A DNA stretch of 64,000 nt from Anaerolineae bacterium (GTDB lineage Bacteria > Chloroflexota > Anaerolineae > Aggregatilineales > Phototrophicaceae), in the NCBI GenBank assembly GCA_022824465.1, contig JAJDZV010000008.1, positions 124,001 to 188,000 of the forward strand, read 5' to 3'. The notes beneath the pieces are model-generated. The model searched no databases. It was not told the DNA's origin and saw only the letters and a list, made by a program, of their open reading frames with translations. Positions within the stretch are counted from its first letter, which is position 1. Each line of letters begins with the position of its first letter. Below, one piece after another: positions 27,466 through 36,894 of this stretch. The translations under genes were made by a program, and so were the position numbers.

Positions 27466-27503
27466 GTGCAAAATGCACAAGGCAGACACAAAACTGCATA
27501 AGG
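27466..27503. repeat. Candidate operator repeats upstream of the arg promoter
   Basis: Two copies of TGCAYAAGG (27474-27482 and 27495-27503) sit on the same helical face, 14 bases upstream of the -35 box of the arg promoter. The first overlaps the palindrome GTGCA-AAA-TGCAC. An ArgR-type or other regulator could bind here; the sequence is not the E. coli ARG box. Confidence 0.4.
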
Positions 27504-27516
27504 TTGCTTTAGCAAG

Positions 27517-27545
27517 TTGACGCGCACAAATCTATGGACTAGAAT
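27517..27545 (+). promoter_or_regulatory. Strong sigma-70 promoter of the arg-car operon
   Basis: TTGACG at 27517-27522, a 17-base spacer and TAGAAT at 27540-27545 form an almost ideal housekeeping promoter. Transcription would start near 27552, about 195 bases upstream of argC, leaving room for the leader peptide and terminator described separately. Confidence 0.75.
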
Positions 27546-27575
27546 GCGCGAAATTGGCGCAAGCAAGAGATAGCG

Positions 27576-27662
27576 ATGTCGCACCGAGAGTTGACGTTTC
27601 GTGAATACAGGCGTCGCCGCGAACCACGACTCGAGTTCAGTGGGGTGGGTTTTTGTCGCTGA
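27576..27662 (+). CDS. argL: Arginine-rich leader peptide (28 aa) of the argCBDJ-carAB operon
   Basis: A short frame from ATG 27576 to TGA 27662 encodes 28 residues, of which eight are Arg. Codons 12-15 (27609-27620) are AGG CGT CGC CGC, four consecutive arginines, with further Arg at codons 4, 9, 18 and 28. It begins about 24 bases after the predicted transcript start and ends 30 bases before an intrinsic terminator that precedes argC. Such a biased peptide directly upstream of arginine-biosynthesis genes fits a ribosome-stalling leader rather than a functional protein. The ribosome site (AAGAGA) is weak. The symbol is a placeholder of my own by analogy with other leader peptides. Confidence 0.75.
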   Translation: MSHRELTFREYRRRREPRLEFSGVGFCR

Positions 27663-27698
27663 CATGACATTTGACTCAATCTGGCAGTTGCACCCTGA
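27637..27698 (+). promoter_or_regulatory. Candidate antiterminator pairing of the arg attenuator
   Basis: TCAG at 27637-27640 and GGTG at 27644-27647 can pair with CTGA (27695-27698) and CACC (27691-27694), the 5' arm of the terminator, leaving a 3-base bulge. A competing upstream hairpin is possible between CCAC (27624-27627) and GTGG (27640-27643). This gives the four-segment logic of a classical attenuator. Pairings were found by eye; energies were not computed. Confidence 0.55.
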
Positions 27699-27724
27699 TC
27701 TCGGCAAAGCGGTCAGGGTTTTTT
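27691..27724 (+). terminator. Intrinsic terminator/attenuator before argC
   Basis: ACCCTGATC (27692-27700) pairs with GGTCAGGGT (27711-27719) as a nine-pair stem with one G-U pair and a ten-base loop, followed directly by a run of six T (27719-27724). It lies between the arg promoter and argC, so it must be bypassed for operon expression. Confidence 0.82.
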
Positions 27725-27748
27725 GTTGCGGGGGGTTCGGAGATGAAC

Positions 27749-28744
27749 ATGATACGGGCAGGCGTATTTGGCGGCGCCGGGTATGCCGGGCTTGATCTGG
27801 TAGAGATACTGGCGACACATCCACAGGTGGATCTGGCTTTCGCTACATCCAACTCATTCGCCGGCGAGCCAGTGCCGCGGACGTGTTTGCGTTATACGCC
27901 GTCGTCTGAGGTATCGCTGCAAGATGTGGATGTGATCTTCCTGGCGCTGCCGCACAAGGCGTCGGCGGCAGAAGCCAGGAAAGCGGTCGACGCCAATGTG
28001 AGGGTCGTCGATTTATCGGCGGATTTGCGGTTGGATACGCCGGCAGCATATGAGCGCGCGTACCGCACGCCGCATCCGCACCCGGAGTTGCTGCCGACGC
28101 CATATGGCTTGCCGGAGATCAACCGCGCGGAGATTCGCGGCGCAGACCGTGTGGCGACGCCGGGATGCTATCCGACCACAACTTTGCTGGGCTTGTATCC
28201 GCTGTTGCGATTCGGGGCATTGGCGCCGGATGCGCCCATCATTGTCGACGCGAAATCCGGGGTTACCGGCGCGGGCCGCAAACCGTCAATGACGACGCAT
28301 TTTGCGGAAGTCTACGGCAATTTGATTCCATACAAGACTGGTCGTTCGCATCGGCATGTCGGCGAAATCGATCAGGAGACGCAGAAAGTCTGCAGCGAAC
28401 TGGGTCCGTTGATATTCTGTCCCCACCTTTTACCGGTCGATCGCGGCTTGATGACGAGCATATATGTCAGTTTGAATGGGTCAATGAAGAGCGACCAGGT
28501 CCATGACGCCTTCGACGAGATATATGGCGGCGAAGCGTTGGTGGAAGTCTTGCCTTTGGGCGCGCAGGCGACGCTCAAGCACGCGGTGAAGACAAACAAG
28601 TGCGTGATCAGTATTACGCCGGTGCCGGATCGGTTTGCGCATATTACCAGCGTGACGGACAATTTGCGCAAAGGCGCCGCCAGCCAAGCGGTGCAGAACA
28701 TGAATCTGATGTTCGGTCTTGAAGAGACGCTCGGGTTAATTTGA
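27749..28744 (+). CDS. argC: N-acetyl-gamma-glutamyl-phosphate reductase
   Basis: The enzyme reduces N-acetylglutamyl phosphate to the semialdehyde with NADPH, step three of arginine synthesis. GVFGGAGYAGLDLV at the N-terminus is the nucleotide-binding loop, and ATPGCYPTT near residue 140 holds the catalytic Cys. The conserved SGVTGAGRKPS and HRHVGEI segments follow. Length 331 aa is normal. I chose the ATG at 27749 because CGGAG lies six bases upstream; an in-frame ATG at 27743 would leave almost no spacing. First structural gene of the operon, 25 bases after the attenuator T-run. Confidence 0.95.
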   Translation: MIRAGVFGGAGYAGLDLVEILATHPQVDLAFATSNSFAGEPVPRTCLRYTPSSEVSLQDVDVIFLALPHKASAAEARKAVDANVRVVDLSADLRLDTPAAYERAYRTPHPHPELLPTPYGLPEINRAEIRGADRVATPGCYPTTTLLGLYPLLRFGALAPDAPIIVDAKSGVTGAGRKPSMTTHFAEVYGNLIPYKTGRSHRHVGEIDQETQKVCSELGPLIFCPHLLPVDRGLMTSIYVSLNGSMKSDQVHDAFDEIYGGEALVEVLPLGAQATLKHAVKTNKCVISITPVPDRFAHITSVTDNLRKGAASQAVQNMNLMFGLEETLGLI

Positions 28745-29490
28745 TGCGCGAGCCAGTCACGGTCATAAAGATATCGGGTCATTGCCTTGACGACGAGGCG
28801 TCGTTGCGAGAGTTCGCGCGCTCTGTGGCTTCGCGGGACGAGAGATTTGTCATCGTGCATGGCGGCGGCGCCGAGATCACGCGGTTTCAGCAATTGCTTG
28901 GCATCGAGCCGCGCTATGTAGACGGTTTGCGTGTGACCGATGCGGAGTCGCTGGCGCTTGTCGAGATGGTGCTTTGTGGCTTGGTCAATAAACGGCTGGT
29001 GCGTCACTTGCTGGCGGCCGGCGTAGACGCGCAGGGCTTGTCGGGAGTGGACCGCGGCTTGGTGCGGGCGCGCCAAATCCGACATGACAGCGTCGATATG
29101 GGATTCACGGGAGAGGTGGAGTCGGTACGCGCCGAAGTGATAGTTGACTTGGTGAAGCTGGGCGTGACGCCGGTGATCGCGCCCGTCAGCCTGGGAGTCG
29201 ACAGCAACTTCAATTTGAATGCCGATCCGGTGACGGGAGCATTGGCCGCCGCCCTTGCCGCGGAACGCGTAGTGTTTATCTCTAATGTTGACGGCGTTTT
29301 GGCGGAGGGCGAACGCGTTGAGAGGCTGACTCGCAAAGATGCGGAATTGATGATTGCGAATGGCGTAATCAGCGGGGGAATGATACCTAAGGTGCGGACG
29401 GCGCTGGATATATTGAGTTTGGGTGTCCGACAGACGGTCATCTCGAGTCTTGAGGGTTGGACCGGCGACGGCGGCACGACTTTTGATTGA
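28744..29490 (+). CDS. argB: Acetylglutamate kinase
   Basis: This 248-residue kinase phosphorylates N-acetylglutamate, step two of the pathway. Amino-acid-kinase features: VIKISGH near the N-terminus (Lys for ATP), VHGGGAEI (the HGGG substrate loop), NLNADPVTGALAAAL, and VISGGMIPKV near the end. Its ATG overlaps the argC stop (TGATG). An additional N-terminal helix associated with arginine-feedback-inhibited hexameric forms is not present, so feedback inhibition may be weak, which would make transcriptional control more important; this is inference. Confidence 0.95.
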   Translation: MREPVTVIKISGHCLDDEASLREFARSVASRDERFVIVHGGGAEITRFQQLLGIEPRYVDGLRVTDAESLALVEMVLCGLVNKRLVRHLLAAGVDAQGLSGVDRGLVRARQIRHDSVDMGFTGEVESVRAEVIVDLVKLGVTPVIAPVSLGVDSNFNLNADPVTGALAAALAAERVVFISNVDGVLAEGERVERLTRKDAELMIANGVISGGMIPKVRTALDILSLGVRQTVISSLEGWTGDGGTTFD

Positions 29491-29511
29491 AGGAGAACAA
29501 AGAGGGAAGGC

Positions 29512-30714
29512 ATGTCAATAAGAGCGGAAGTGATTCAGAAGGATCAGCAATACAGCGTTCCGGTGGCCGGGCGACCCGATTTCGTGTTGGCGCGCGGTGA
29601 AGGCGTTACGGTGTATGACACAGATGGAAAGGCGTACACCGATTGGGTAGCGGGAATCGCCGTCAATGCCTTGGGTTATGGCGACAAGGAGTTGATGGAT
29701 GTGGTCAGCAAGCAGATGAGCACGGGCTTGATTCACGTCAGCGGCTTGTACCACACGCAGGCGATGGTCGAGCTGGCGGAGCTGTTATGCACTATATCCT
29801 TCGCCGACAAAGCCTATTTCTGCAATAGCGGCGCCGAGGCGAATGAAGGGGCGCTGAAGTTTGCGCGGAAGTTAGCTTATGTCAACGAAAAGCGGCACAA
29901 GACTAAAGTAGTCAGCTTCACTGAAGCTTTTCACGGGCGTACGATGGGCGCGCTCGCGATCACGCCGCAGGAAAAATACCAGACGCCGTTCGCGCCGATG
30001 GTGCCGGGGGCGGTGGTTGGTGAATACAACAGCGTCGAGAGTGCGAAAGCGGTGATTGATCAGGACACGGTCGCCGTAATCGTCGAGCCGATACAAGGCG
30101 AAGGCGGGATTCATGTCGCCACCGCCGAATTCTTGCAGGCCTTGCGAAAGTTGTGCGATGAGCATGAGGCGACGCTGATCTTTGATGAGATTCAGTGCGG
30201 TCTGGGACGGACGGGGGAGCTCTGGGCGCACAGCTCTGCCGGAGTTTCGCCGGACATCATGACGCTGGCGAAGCCCCTCGCGGGCGGATTGCCGATTGGC
30301 GCAATTCTGACGACGGACAAGGTGGCGGGCGCCATGACCCCGGGTGACCATGGCTCGACCTTTTCCGGCGGCGCTGTGGTGACGCGCGCGGCGGAGGCTG
30401 TCGTCAAGCGCGTTTTGAGTCCGGGCTTTCTGGAGCATATACAGGAAGTCGGCGATTATCTGCTTGAGCGGCTCTCCGAGATCAACAGTCCGCATATTAC
30501 TGAGGTGCGCGGGCGCGGGTTGATGGCTGGCATTGAACTGGATGTGGCGCCGGCTGGCATCGTGAATGCCGGTTATGAACAGGGTTTGCTGCTGGTTAGC
30601 TCGGGTGCAAATGTCGTTCGGTTCGTGCCGCCGTTCATCGTAGAGAAGCAGCACGTGGATGAATTGATCGAGAAGCTCACGCTTATCCTGGAGGGCATCG
30701 ATGCCGAAGATTAG
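29512..30714 (+). CDS. argD: Acetylornithine aminotransferase
   Basis: A 400-residue class III PLP aminotransferase that converts N-acetylglutamate semialdehyde to N-acetylornithine. Visible elements are FCNSGAEANEGALKFAR (PLP phosphate loop), FHGRTMGAL, FDEIQCGLGRTG with the PLP-binding Asp, and TLAKPLAGGLPIGA with the Schiff-base Lys. GGAGAAC-type ribosome site precedes the ATG. Its 3' end overlaps argJ by 14 bases in another frame. Confidence 0.94.
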   Translation: MSIRAEVIQKDQQYSVPVAGRPDFVLARGEGVTVYDTDGKAYTDWVAGIAVNALGYGDKELMDVVSKQMSTGLIHVSGLYHTQAMVELAELLCTISFADKAYFCNSGAEANEGALKFARKLAYVNEKRHKTKVVSFTEAFHGRTMGALAITPQEKYQTPFAPMVPGAVVGEYNSVESAKAVIDQDTVAVIVEPIQGEGGIHVATAEFLQALRKLCDEHEATLIFDEIQCGLGRTGELWAHSSAGVSPDIMTLAKPLAGGLPIGAILTTDKVAGAMTPGDHGSTFSGGAVVTRAAEAVVKRVLSPGFLEHIQEVGDYLLERLSEINSPHITEVRGRGLMAGIELDVAPAGIVNAGYEQGLLLVSSGANVVRFVPPFIVEKQHVDELIEKLTLILEGIDAED

Positions 30715-31930
30715 CTCGACTATAGACGCGGTCGCCGGCTTTCAGGTTGCGGGCGTACACGCTGGCTTGAAGAAGGACGGCGCTCTCGACTTCTCGCTGG
30801 TGGTCAGCGACGTTGATTGTGTGACGGCGGGCGTTTTCACGCGCAACAAGGTCAAGGCGGCGCCCGTTTTGCTGGATATGGAACGCTTAACGCAGAATCC
30901 GGATCGCATACGCGCGGTGGCGACCAATACGATCAGCGCCAATGCTTGCACCGGCAGAGTCGGCTTGGAAAACGCGCGCTCGACAGCCGCAATGGCGGCC
31001 GACGCGTTGGGCATCGCGGCGGATCAAGCGCTGGTGATGTCGACTGGCGTCATCGGCACGCATTTGCCTATGGACAAGATTGCGCGCGGCGTGAAATTGG
31101 CGAGCGCCAACCTGGGCGCGGACTGGCGCGCGACAGCGGCTGCGATCATGACGACGGATACGCGCCCGAAACTCGGATCGGTGAAGGGGAAGACGGCTGA
31201 CGGCAGCTACACAATCGCTGGCATCGTGAAGGGCGCGGGTATGATTGCGCCGAATATGGCGACCATGCTAAGCGTGATTGTCACGGATGCCGGGCTAGAC
31301 GTTGCGGAGGCTCAGGACGCGCTGCGGCGGGCGACCGCGCAGAGTTTCAACCGAATCGTGGTCGATGGCGACACCAGCACAAACGATACCGTGTTGCTAC
31401 TGGCGAACGGGATGAGCGGCGCAACTGTATCGAGTGATGACGAGCGTGCCGAGTTTCAGGGCGCGTTGGACGCCTTGACGCGGTATCTGGCGCAGGAAGT
31501 GGTGCGCGACGGCGAAGGCGTAACCAAATTTGTCACGCTGGAGGTCATCAAGGCGGCCTCTGACGGCGACGCTGAACGCATCGGCCAGACAATCGGCGCC
31601 TCTTTGCTGACGAAATCGGCCTTCTATGGCAGCGACGCCAATTGGGGTCGGATCGTGGCGGCAGCGGGAAGGGCAGGCGCCGCCTTCGACCCGGATTGCG
31701 CATCTTTGCGTGTGGCGGCTGGTGAAGATCGCGCGCAGGATAGAGCGGGACTAGAGATCTTCAGCGGCGGAATGCCGACGGATTATCAAGAAGCGGAGGC
31801 GGCCGACATCATGGCGCAACCTTCCATGACATTTACATTGGATTGCGGCATTGGCGCCGGCCAGGCGACCATTTGGACCTGCGATATCAGCCATGAGTAT
31901 ATTTCTATAAACGGCGATTATCGATCCTGA
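30701..31930 (+). CDS. argJ: Glutamate N-acetyltransferase / amino-acid acetyltransferase
   Basis: ArgJ moves the acetyl group from acetylornithine back to glutamate, making the cycle economical. The 409-residue precursor contains KGAGMIAPNMATML; the Ala187-Thr188 bond is the expected self-cleavage site, which makes Thr188 the N-terminal nucleophile of the beta chain. DGDTSTNDT and GSDANWGRI are also family motifs. Whether it is mono- or bifunctional (also using acetyl-CoA) cannot be told from sequence. No argA is in the window, consistent with an ArgJ-dependent cyclic pathway. Confidence 0.95.
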   Translation: MPKISSTIDAVAGFQVAGVHAGLKKDGALDFSLVVSDVDCVTAGVFTRNKVKAAPVLLDMERLTQNPDRIRAVATNTISANACTGRVGLENARSTAAMAADALGIAADQALVMSTGVIGTHLPMDKIARGVKLASANLGADWRATAAAIMTTDTRPKLGSVKGKTADGSYTIAGIVKGAGMIAPNMATMLSVIVTDAGLDVAEAQDALRRATAQSFNRIVVDGDTSTNDTVLLLANGMSGATVSSDDERAEFQGALDALTRYLAQEVVRDGEGVTKFVTLEVIKAASDGDAERIGQTIGASLLTKSAFYGSDANWGRIVAAAGRAGAAFDPDCASLRVAAGEDRAQDRAGLEIFSGGMPTDYQEAEAADIMAQPSMTFTLDCGIGAGQATIWTCDISHEYISINGDYRS

Positions 31931-31943
31931 TTGAGGACGACAG

Positions 31944-33077
31944 ATGAATGCGGCGCTGGTATTGGAAGATGGACGGGTTTTCCCGGGCGAGGGATTCGGC
32001 GCGGGGGGCGTCTCCACCGGAGAGATCGTCTTCAACACTTCAATGACCGGCTATCAGGAGATCCTAACGGACCCGTCGTATCACCGCCAGATCATCGCCA
32101 TGACCGCGCCTCATGTTGGCAATACGGGCGTAAACCTGGAAGACCTCGAATCTGGCCGGGCGTGGGCGGCGGGTTTTGTCGTGCGCTCGCTAAGCCCGAT
32201 CGTCAGCAACTGGCGTGGGCGGGGCGATCTGGCCGGCTATCTTCGTTCTCAGGGCATAGTTGGCATTACGGAAGTGGCGACGCGCGCGCTGGTGCGCCAT
32301 ATACGCGACAAGGGCGTCATGCGTGCTGCTATAGCCAGCGGAGAGGCGCCGGCGGATATTCAGCGGCTGCTGGCAATTGCGCGTGCGGCGCCGGCTATGT
32401 CGGGCGCGAACCTAGTTGATGAAGTAACGGCGTCAACGCCTTATGACTGGCGCGAGACGAGCGACTCGACTTGGTACAGCGCGCCGGCGGCGCTTGATGC
32501 TTGTCCGCTGGTTGTAGCTTACGACTTTGGCATAAAGCGCAATATCCTGCGGATGATGGCGGATCGCGGATTGCGCGTCAGAGTGGCGCCGGCTTGGACA
32601 TCAGCAGCCGAGGTCCTGGAAATGGCGCCGGCGGGCGTCTTCCTCAGCAATGGTCCTGGTGATCCGGCGGCGGTGAATTACGCCATAGAAAACGTACGCG
32701 CGCTGCTGGGGCGAGTCCCTATCTTCGGTATTTGCCTGGGGCATCAAATCCTGGCATTGGCGCTCGGCGGCGAAACGGTGAAAATGCGATTCGGCCATCG
32801 CGGCGGCAATCAGCCGGTGAAGAACCTTGAAACGGGCGATATTGAGATAGCGGCGCACAATCACGGTTTTGCAGTTTCCGCCGCAAGCACGCTTGACGGC
32901 GGAGAGATTACGCACCTCAACCTCAACGACAATACGGTTGCCGGTCTGCGCCATCGGCCGTTGCAAGCATTCAGCGTTCAGTATCACCCGGAGGCCTCGC
33001 CGGGTCCACACGACTCCTTCTACCTGTTCGACGAATTTGTGTCGGCGGCACGGCAGAGAGCCGCGGTCGAGACTTGA
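31944..33077 (+). CDS. carA: Carbamoyl-phosphate synthase small subunit
   Basis: The glutaminase subunit that feeds ammonia to CarB. The N-terminal half ([23 protein letters not shown]) is the CarA-specific domain; the C-terminal half is a class I glutamine amidotransferase with Cys264 in GICLGHQ and the His/Glu pair in [12 protein letters not shown] near residue 350. Length 377 is normal. It follows argJ by 13 bases, so carbamoyl phosphate for both citrulline and pyrimidines is controlled with arginine genes. Confidence 0.96.
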   Translation: MNAALVLEDGRVFPGEGFGAGGVSTGEIVFNTSMTGYQEILTDPSYHRQIIAMTAPHVGNTGVNLEDLESGRAWAAGFVVRSLSPIVSNWRGRGDLAGYLRSQGIVGITEVATRALVRHIRDKGVMRAAIASGEAPADIQRLLAIARAAPAMSGANLVDEVTASTPYDWRETSDSTWYSAPAALDACPLVVAYDFGIKRNILRMMADRGLRVRVAPAWTSAAEVLEMAPAGVFLSNGPGDPAAVNYAIENVRALLGRVPIFGICLGHQILALALGGETVKMRFGHRGGNQPVKNLETGDIEIAAHNHGFAVSAASTLDGGEITHLNLNDNTVAGLRHRPLQAFSVQYHPEASPGPHDSFYLFDEFVSAARQRAAVET

Positions 33078-33100
33078 GACGCTGGCCGTGAAAACCGACT

Positions 33101-36100
33101 ATGCCTAAGCGCAGCGATATCGAAAGCATCATGATCATCGGTTCGGGCCCGATCGTAATTGGTCAGGCTTGCGAGTTTGATTACAGCGGCGTGCAGGCTT
33201 GCAAAGCGTTGAAGGCGCAGGGCTATCGCGTCGTCTTGGTCAACTCCAATCCGGCGACAATCATGACAGACCCGCAATTCTCGGACGCCACCTATATTGA
33301 ACCTTTGACTGCGGCGATATGCGAGAAAATCATAGCCGAGGAGCAGCCCGACGCCTTGCTGCCGACGGTTGGCGGTCAGACTGCGCTCAATCTCGCGGTG
33401 CAGCTGGAGGAGCGCGGCGCTTTGAAACGTTATGGCGTGGAATTGATCGGCGCCAGCTTGAACAGTATTCAGTTGGCCGAGGACCGGCAGCTTTTCAACG
33501 AAACCATGCGGGAGATCGGATTGTGTGTGCCTGATAGCCAAGTGGTGGACAGCGTTGACGGCGCGCTTGCGTTTGCCGCGCGGATTGGCTATCCGCTCCT
33601 AATCCGCCCGTCGTTCACCATGGGCGGCGCTGGCGGCGGCGTAGCGCACGATGCGGAAGAGTTGCGGCGTGTGGCGGCCAATGGCATCCGTCAGAGCCCG
33701 GTTGGGCAGGCGCTGGTGGACAAGAGTTTGCTCGGCTGGAAGGAATACGAGCTGGAGTTGATGCGCGACGGCCGGGGCAACTTTGTCGTCGTCTGCTCGA
33801 TTGAGAATTTGGATCCGATGGGTGTTCACACCGGCGACAGCATTACGATCGCGCCGGCGCAAACCCTGACCGACAAAGAGCTGCAGCGCTTGCGCAATAT
33901 GTCGCGCATGATATTTGATCGCATCGGCATCACGACGGGCGGCGCCAACGTGCAGTTCGCCATCAATTCTGACGATGGTGAAGTCGCCGTCATCGAAATG
34001 AACCCGCGTGTGTCGCGCTCGTCGGCATTGGCGAGCAAAGCGACCGGCTTTCCTATCGCGAAGATCGCGGCGCAGGTGGCGGTGGGCTTGACGCTGGACG
34101 AGATTCGGAATGATATCACCTTGAAGACTCCGGCCAGCTTTGAGCCATCGCTTGACTACATAGTGGTTAAGATCCCGCGTTGGGATTTTAAGAAATTCGC
34201 CGGCGCCGATCCAGTCTTGGGACCGCAAATGAAGGCGGTCGGCGAGGTGATGGCGATTGGGCGGACCTTCCCGGAGGCATTGCAGAAGGCGGTGCGTTCG
34301 CTGGATATCGGCATGAGCGGGTTCGGCAATCATAGGGAGTCGGGACATCCGGCGGAGGTATTGAGCGTTCCGACCGCGCAGCGCTTGTTTCAAGTGGCCG
34401 ACGTCATTGCGGACGGCGTCGCGTTCGACGATATCGTAGCGCAAACAAAGTTTGACTCGTGGTTTGTGCAGCAGATGAGCGCCCTGATTGAGATCCATGA
34501 TCGCGTGGTCGAGAAGCGGATGCGCCTCGACGACCTGGACAAGACAGATTTGTTGAAGCTGAAGCAATTTGGCTTCAGCGATGGTTATATCGGGGATCTT
34601 GTCGGCGAGGATCAGATTGCGGTGCGAGCTTATCGCAAGGCGCGCGGCGTGACAGCAAATTTCTATCGTGTGGATACCTGCGCAGCCGAGTTTGAGGCGC
34701 TAACGCCATACTTGTATTCGACTTATGAGATGGCCTGCGAGGCGGCGCCGATCGACCGCGCGAAGGTCATGATTCTCGGCGGCGGACCGAACCGCATAGG
34801 GCAGGGCATCGAGTTTGATTACTGCTGCGTTCACGCTTGCTCCGCTCTGAAGGACATGGGTTTTGAAACGATCATGGTCAACTGCAATCCAGAGACGGTG
34901 AGCACCGACTACGACACAGCGGATCGGCTGTATTTTGAGCCGCTGACGGCGGAAGATGTGATGAATATTGTCGACCGCGAGCAGCCCGATGGCGTCCTCG
35001 TGCAATTTGGCGGGCAGACGCCGTTGAACATCGCGCGCGATCTGGCGCGAATGGGCGCGCCGATATGGGGTACATCGGTCGACACGATTGACTTGGCTGA
35101 GGATCGTGAACGTTTCAATGATCTTATGCGGCGGCTGAATATCGCGCAGCCGGCGGGCGCAACTGTCGGCGGGCTGGAGGAAGCGGCGGTTGCGGCGCGA
35201 TCAATCGGCTATCCGGTATTGGTTCGACCGAGCTATGTCTTGGGCGGCCGCGGCATGGCGATCGTATTTGACGAGGCGCAACTGCTCGCCTGGCTGAAAG
35301 ATCATGTCGAGTGGCGGGGGCATCCGGTGTTGATTGACCAGTTTCTCGATGACGCGTATGAAGTTGACGTCGACGCGCTCTGCGATGGGGAGCGGGCCAC
35401 GATTGGCGGCATCATGCAGCATATTGAAGAGGCGGGCGTACATAGCGGAGATTCCGCTTGCGTGATACCGCCCTACAAGATAAGTTACTTTCATCTGGAC
35501 ATTATTCGAGATTACACTCGCCGGATTGGCATGGCTCTTGGCGTAAAGGGGCTTTTCAATATTCAGTTTGCTGTAAAGGATGACGAAGTCTATGTATTGG
35601 AAGTGAATCCGCGGGCGAGCCGGACCGTGCCCTTTGTCAGCAAGGCGACAGGTCATCCGCTGGCGTGGTATTCCGCGCAAATTGCCGCAGGCAAGACCTT
35701 GGCGGAGCTCGATTTTGTCGAAGAACCCGCTGTTGCCGGCTTTTTCGTCAAGGAGGCGGTATTCCCCTTTCAGAAGTTTCCCGGCGTGGACACTCGCTTG
35801 GGTCCGGAAATGCGTTCAACGGGCGAAGTGATGGGGCACGCGTCCAGTTTTGGACACGCGTTTGTCAAGGCGCAGGCTTCAGCCGGTCTGCCGCTGCCAC
35901 GCTGTGGGACGGTTTTCATAAGCGTCAACGACTTCGATAAGCCGGTCGTGGCCAAGATTGCGCGCGACTTGGAGAAGCTGGGTTTTGCTATTGTGGCTAC
36001 CGATGGCACGGCGCGCTGGCTAAAGCGGATGGGCATTAGCTCTGAGCCGATTCACAAGCTGTCGGAAGGCAGCCCGCACATTGTGGATGCCATGAACAGC

Positions 36101-36337
36101 GGCGACATCGATCTCATCCTCAATACGCCGCGCGGTAGCCGAGCTCACGCGGACGGCGCCGCAATTCGCAGCAAAGCCTATGCTCTATCGATACCGATTG
36201 TGACGACGATGAGCGCGGCCGCGGCCACAGTGCAGGGAATCAGGCGGATGCTTGAAAAGCCGCTCAGCGTTCGCAGCTTGCAGGCGCATTATCGAGCGAC
36301 CTCTGAAGCAGATTTGGCGGAGGGCGCCGGAGGATGA
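33101..36337 (+). CDS. carB: Carbamoyl-phosphate synthase large subunit
   Basis: The 1078-residue protein has two ATP-grasp halves, starting at residues 10 ([19 protein letters not shown]) and about 555 ([18 protein letters not shown]), each with an EMNPR/EVNPR metal-binding segment ([16 protein letters not shown], [10 protein letters not shown]). A C-terminal methylglyoxal-synthase-like allosteric domain (about 930-1070, [23 protein letters not shown]) would bind effectors such as ornithine or UMP. Full length, no defects. Its stop overlaps the hpt start by four bases. Confidence 0.97.
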   Translation: MPKRSDIESIMIIGSGPIVIGQACEFDYSGVQACKALKAQGYRVVLVNSNPATIMTDPQFSDATYIEPLTAAICEKIIAEEQPDALLPTVGGQTALNLAVQLEERGALKRYGVELIGASLNSIQLAEDRQLFNETMREIGLCVPDSQVVDSVDGALAFAARIGYPLLIRPSFTMGGAGGGVAHDAEELRRVAANGIRQSPVGQALVDKSLLGWKEYELELMRDGRGNFVVVCSIENLDPMGVHTGDSITIAPAQTLTDKELQRLRNMSRMIFDRIGITTGGANVQFAINSDDGEVAVIEMNPRVSRSSALASKATGFPIAKIAAQVAVGLTLDEIRNDITLKTPASFEPSLDYIVVKIPRWDFKKFAGADPVLGPQMKAVGEVMAIGRTFPEALQKAVRSLDIGMSGFGNHRESGHPAEVLSVPTAQRLFQVADVIADGVAFDDIVAQTKFDSWFVQQMSALIEIHDRVVEKRMRLDDLDKTDLLKLKQFGFSDGYIGDLVGEDQIAVRAYRKARGVTANFYRVDTCAAEFEALTPYLYSTYEMACEAAPIDRAKVMILGGGPNRIGQGIEFDYCCVHACSALKDMGFETIMVNCNPETVSTDYDTADRLYFEPLTAEDVMNIVDREQPDGVLVQFGGQTPLNIARDLARMGAPIWGTSVDTIDLAEDRERFNDLMRRLNIAQPAGATVGGLEEAAVAARSIGYPVLVRPSYVLGGRGMAIVFDEAQLLAWLKDHVEWRGHPVLIDQFLDDAYEVDVDALCDGERATIGGIMQHIEEAGVHSGDSACVIPPYKISYFHLDIIRDYTRRIGMALGVKGLFNIQFAVKDDEVYVLEVNPRASRTVPFVSKATGHPLAWYSAQIAAGKTLAELDFVEEPAVAGFFVKEAVFPFQKFPGVDTRLGPEMRSTGEVMGHASSFGHAFVKAQASAGLPLPRCGTVFISVNDFDKPVVAKIARDLEKLGFAIVATDGTARWLKRMGISSEPIHKLSEGSPHIVDAMNSGDIDLILNTPRGSRAHADGAAIRSKAYALSIPIVTTMSAAAATVQGIRRMLEKPLSVRSLQAHYRATSEADLAEGAGG

Positions 36338-36894
36338 AGCACTCTTACGAGCAATACCTGGCGGAAGTCCTCATTGATGAAGCGACTTTGCAGGCGAGAA
36401 TAAGCGAGTTGGGAACACGGATAACGCGCGATTATGCGGGTTGCGATGACTTATTGCTGCTGTGCATTTTGAAAGGCGGCGTGATGTTTCTTTGCGACTT
36501 GTCGCGGCATATCCATGTGCCGCACATGATCGACTTCATGGCGGCGAGCAGCTATGGCACGGGCGCTCGTCAAACGTCCGGCTCGGTGCGCATCGACATG
36601 GACTTGCGCATGGACGTCAAGGGCAAGCACGTGCTGGTTGTTGAGGACATCATTGATAGCGGATTCACATTGGCATTTGTAATACAGACGCTGCGCAATC
36701 GCGAGCCGGCCAGTTTGAAGCTCTGCGCGCTGCTCAATAAACAATCTCGCCGCGAAGTAGACTTTGAGGTTGACTACATCGGCTTTGAGATCGAAAACAA
36801 GTTCGTTTTCGGCTATGGACTGGACTTGGATGAGCGCTTCCGCAATTTGCCGTTCGTCGGCGTTGCGCGAACTGATGCTTTGAACGATGAGTGA
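36334..36894 (+). CDS. hpt: Hypoxanthine phosphoribosyltransferase
   Basis: The 186-residue enzyme salvages hypoxanthine (and often guanine) to the nucleotide using PRPP. The PRPP-binding loop [14 protein letters not shown] (about residues 96-109) and the [15 protein letters not shown] segment are typical. [19 protein letters not shown] near the end is the base-binding hood. It is coupled by ATGA to carB and overlaps the next gene by eight bases, so it lies at the distal end of the arg-car operon. Confidence 0.92.
   Translation: MKHSYEQYLAEVLIDEATLQARISELGTRITRDYAGCDDLLLLCILKGGVMFLCDLSRHIHVPHMIDFMAASSYGTGARQTSGSVRIDMDLRMDVKGKHVLVVEDIIDSGFTLAFVIQTLRNREPASLKLCALLNKQSRREVDFEVDYIGFEIENKFVFGYGLDLDERFRNLPFVGVARTDALNDE

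Larger units (their letters stand above)
27159..27575. other. Divergent control region between rpoD and the arg operon
   Basis: This 417-base gap holds the rpoD promoter (27341-27369) and the arg promoter (27517-27545). Between them are a GTGCA/TGCAC inverted repeat at 27466-27478 and a near-identical 9-base direct repeat, TGCACAAGG at 27474-27482 and TGCATAAGG at 27495-27503, starting 21 bases apart, i.e. two helical turns. These are candidate operator sites. No protein-coding frame is convincing. Confidence 0.6.

Noticed and set aside
27546..27748. T-box or other riboswitch before argC
   Set aside because: No T-box core; the Arg-rich ORF plus terminator explains the leader.
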